From Mycolicibacterium sp. YH-1 (GTDB lineage Bacteria; Actinomycetota; Actinomycetes; Mycobacteriales; Mycobacteriaceae), in contig NZ_CP092915.1 of assembly GCF_022557175.1 (NCBI RefSeq), positions 1,674,001 through 1,738,000 on the forward strand: DNA of 64,000 nt, written 5' to 3'. The notes beneath the pieces were generated by a model. The model was not told where the DNA came from and did not search any database. It worked only from the letters and a program-made list of their open reading frames with translations. Made by a program: the position numbers and the translations under genes. Position 1 is the stretch's first letter; each line of letters starts with the position of its first letter. Of the stretch, positions 63,699 through 64,000 are shown piece by piece.

Positions 63699-64000
63699 AT
63701 GTCCTCAGCCGCAGCCCCTTTGGTCGCTGAGGCGCGTCCGGTTGAGCGTGTTGAGGTGTTGTTCGAGGAGTTGTCGGAGCTGTGCGGTCAGCGCAATGTG
63801 ATCGACAGCCGTGTGGTGGAGATTGTGGCCGAGTTGGACCGCGACGACTTGTGCGGCTCCACCGGCGCACGGACCATCCCGGCACTGGTGGCGTGGAAGA
63901 CCGGTACCTCACTGAAGAACGCTCACACCATCGCCGCCGTCGCACACCGCCTCGACCAGTTCCCCCGCTGCGCCGAGGGCATGCGTGAGGGACGACTGTC
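63699..64000 (+). CDS. DUF222 (13E12-repeat/HNH endonuclease) protein, truncated by window end
   Basis: 100 codons visible from ATG 63699. The start (VAEARPVERVEVLFEELSEL, then ARTIPALVAWKTG) matches the DUF222 domain of the mycobacterial 13E12/REP13E12 family, which usually ends in an HNH nuclease domain and occurs in many dispersed copies. The upstream GGAAATTGTCGGA...CGACAATG stretch (63665-63693) is an inverted TTGTCG/CGACAA pair often seen before such genes. Probably a mobile or repeat-derived element next to mutT2. Confidence 0.8.
   Translation, partial: MSSAAAPLVAEARPVERVEVLFEELSELCGQRNVIDSRVVEIVAELDRDDLCGSTGARTIPALVAWKTGTSLKNAHTIAAVAHRLDQFPRCAEGMREGRL

Overview
The window is chromosomal DNA from a mycobacterium, most likely a rapid-growing Mycolicibacterium-type species. 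Evidence: high GC, GTG/TTG starts, GTGA/ATGA start-stop overlaps, leaderless promoters, a complete mce operon, an MmpL lipid transporter, the mannosyltransferase PimE, an F420-type PPOX protein, several fatty-acid CoA enzymes and paired Ala/Pro-rich secreted proteins. No rRNA, tRNA, CRISPR array or insertion sequence was seen. Gene order from about 31.3 kb to the right end follows, from memory, M. tuberculosis Rv1141c-Rv1160 (echA, mcr, SDR, mmpL13, methyltransferase, sirtuin, GntR, omt, Rv1155, Rv1156, Rv1157c, Rv1158c, pimE, phhB, mutT2), with extra genes inserted.

Layout. 1-2.65 kb: 5' part of a kinase/aminotransferase-type gene, an alpha/beta hydrolase and a VOC protein. 2.9-13.7 kb: a ten-gene mce operon (two YrbE permeases, MceA-F, two Mce-associated proteins), tightly coupled, followed by a hydrolase and a WS/DGAT-like protein. 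15.9-18.3 kb: DoxX and DUF3556 membrane proteins; the second has a perfect KstR-type operator. 18.3-22.4 kb: a FadR-type regulator divergent from a thiolase/enoyl-CoA hydratase/acyl-CoA dehydrogenase beta-oxidation operon. 22.5-31.2 kb: fasciclin protein, MFS/GlxA divergent pair, gamma-carbonic anhydrase, aldo-keto reductase/TetR divergent pair, NAD-binding protein, CPBP protease, MFS exporter. 31.3-35.2 kb: echA, mcr, SDR, nitronate monooxygenase. 35.2-40 kb: a hairpin-rich intergenic stretch with an overlooked 46-residue gene, DoxX, then mmpL13-tetR-methyltransferase. 40-44 kb: sirtuin, small GntR, two methyltransferase paralogues around a DUF1697 gene, Rv1155 homologue, DUF5302.

44.1-57.8 kb looks like lineage-specific cargo between the Rv1155 and Rv1156 homologues: TetR, amino-acid permease plus serine hydrolase, acyltransferase, MFS exporter, an SGNH lipoprotein flanked by two related long palindromes, and a six-gene module in which a LytS/LytT-type two-component system sits next to two sodium:solute (acetate/monocarboxylate-type) symporters, each with a small partner protein; a CRP-like site precedes the second pair. 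57.9-63.6 kb returns to the conserved backbone. The window ends inside a DUF222/13E12-type gene.

Recurring theme: long intergenic palindromes (16.49, 31.25, 35.2, 50.4, 51.5, 59.8 kb) stand just downstream of genes and look like stem-loop terminators; at least two pairs are related in sequence. The strongest candidates for new biology are this palindrome class, the 46-residue gene, the LytTR-symporter module and the short leader reading frames in the mce operon.
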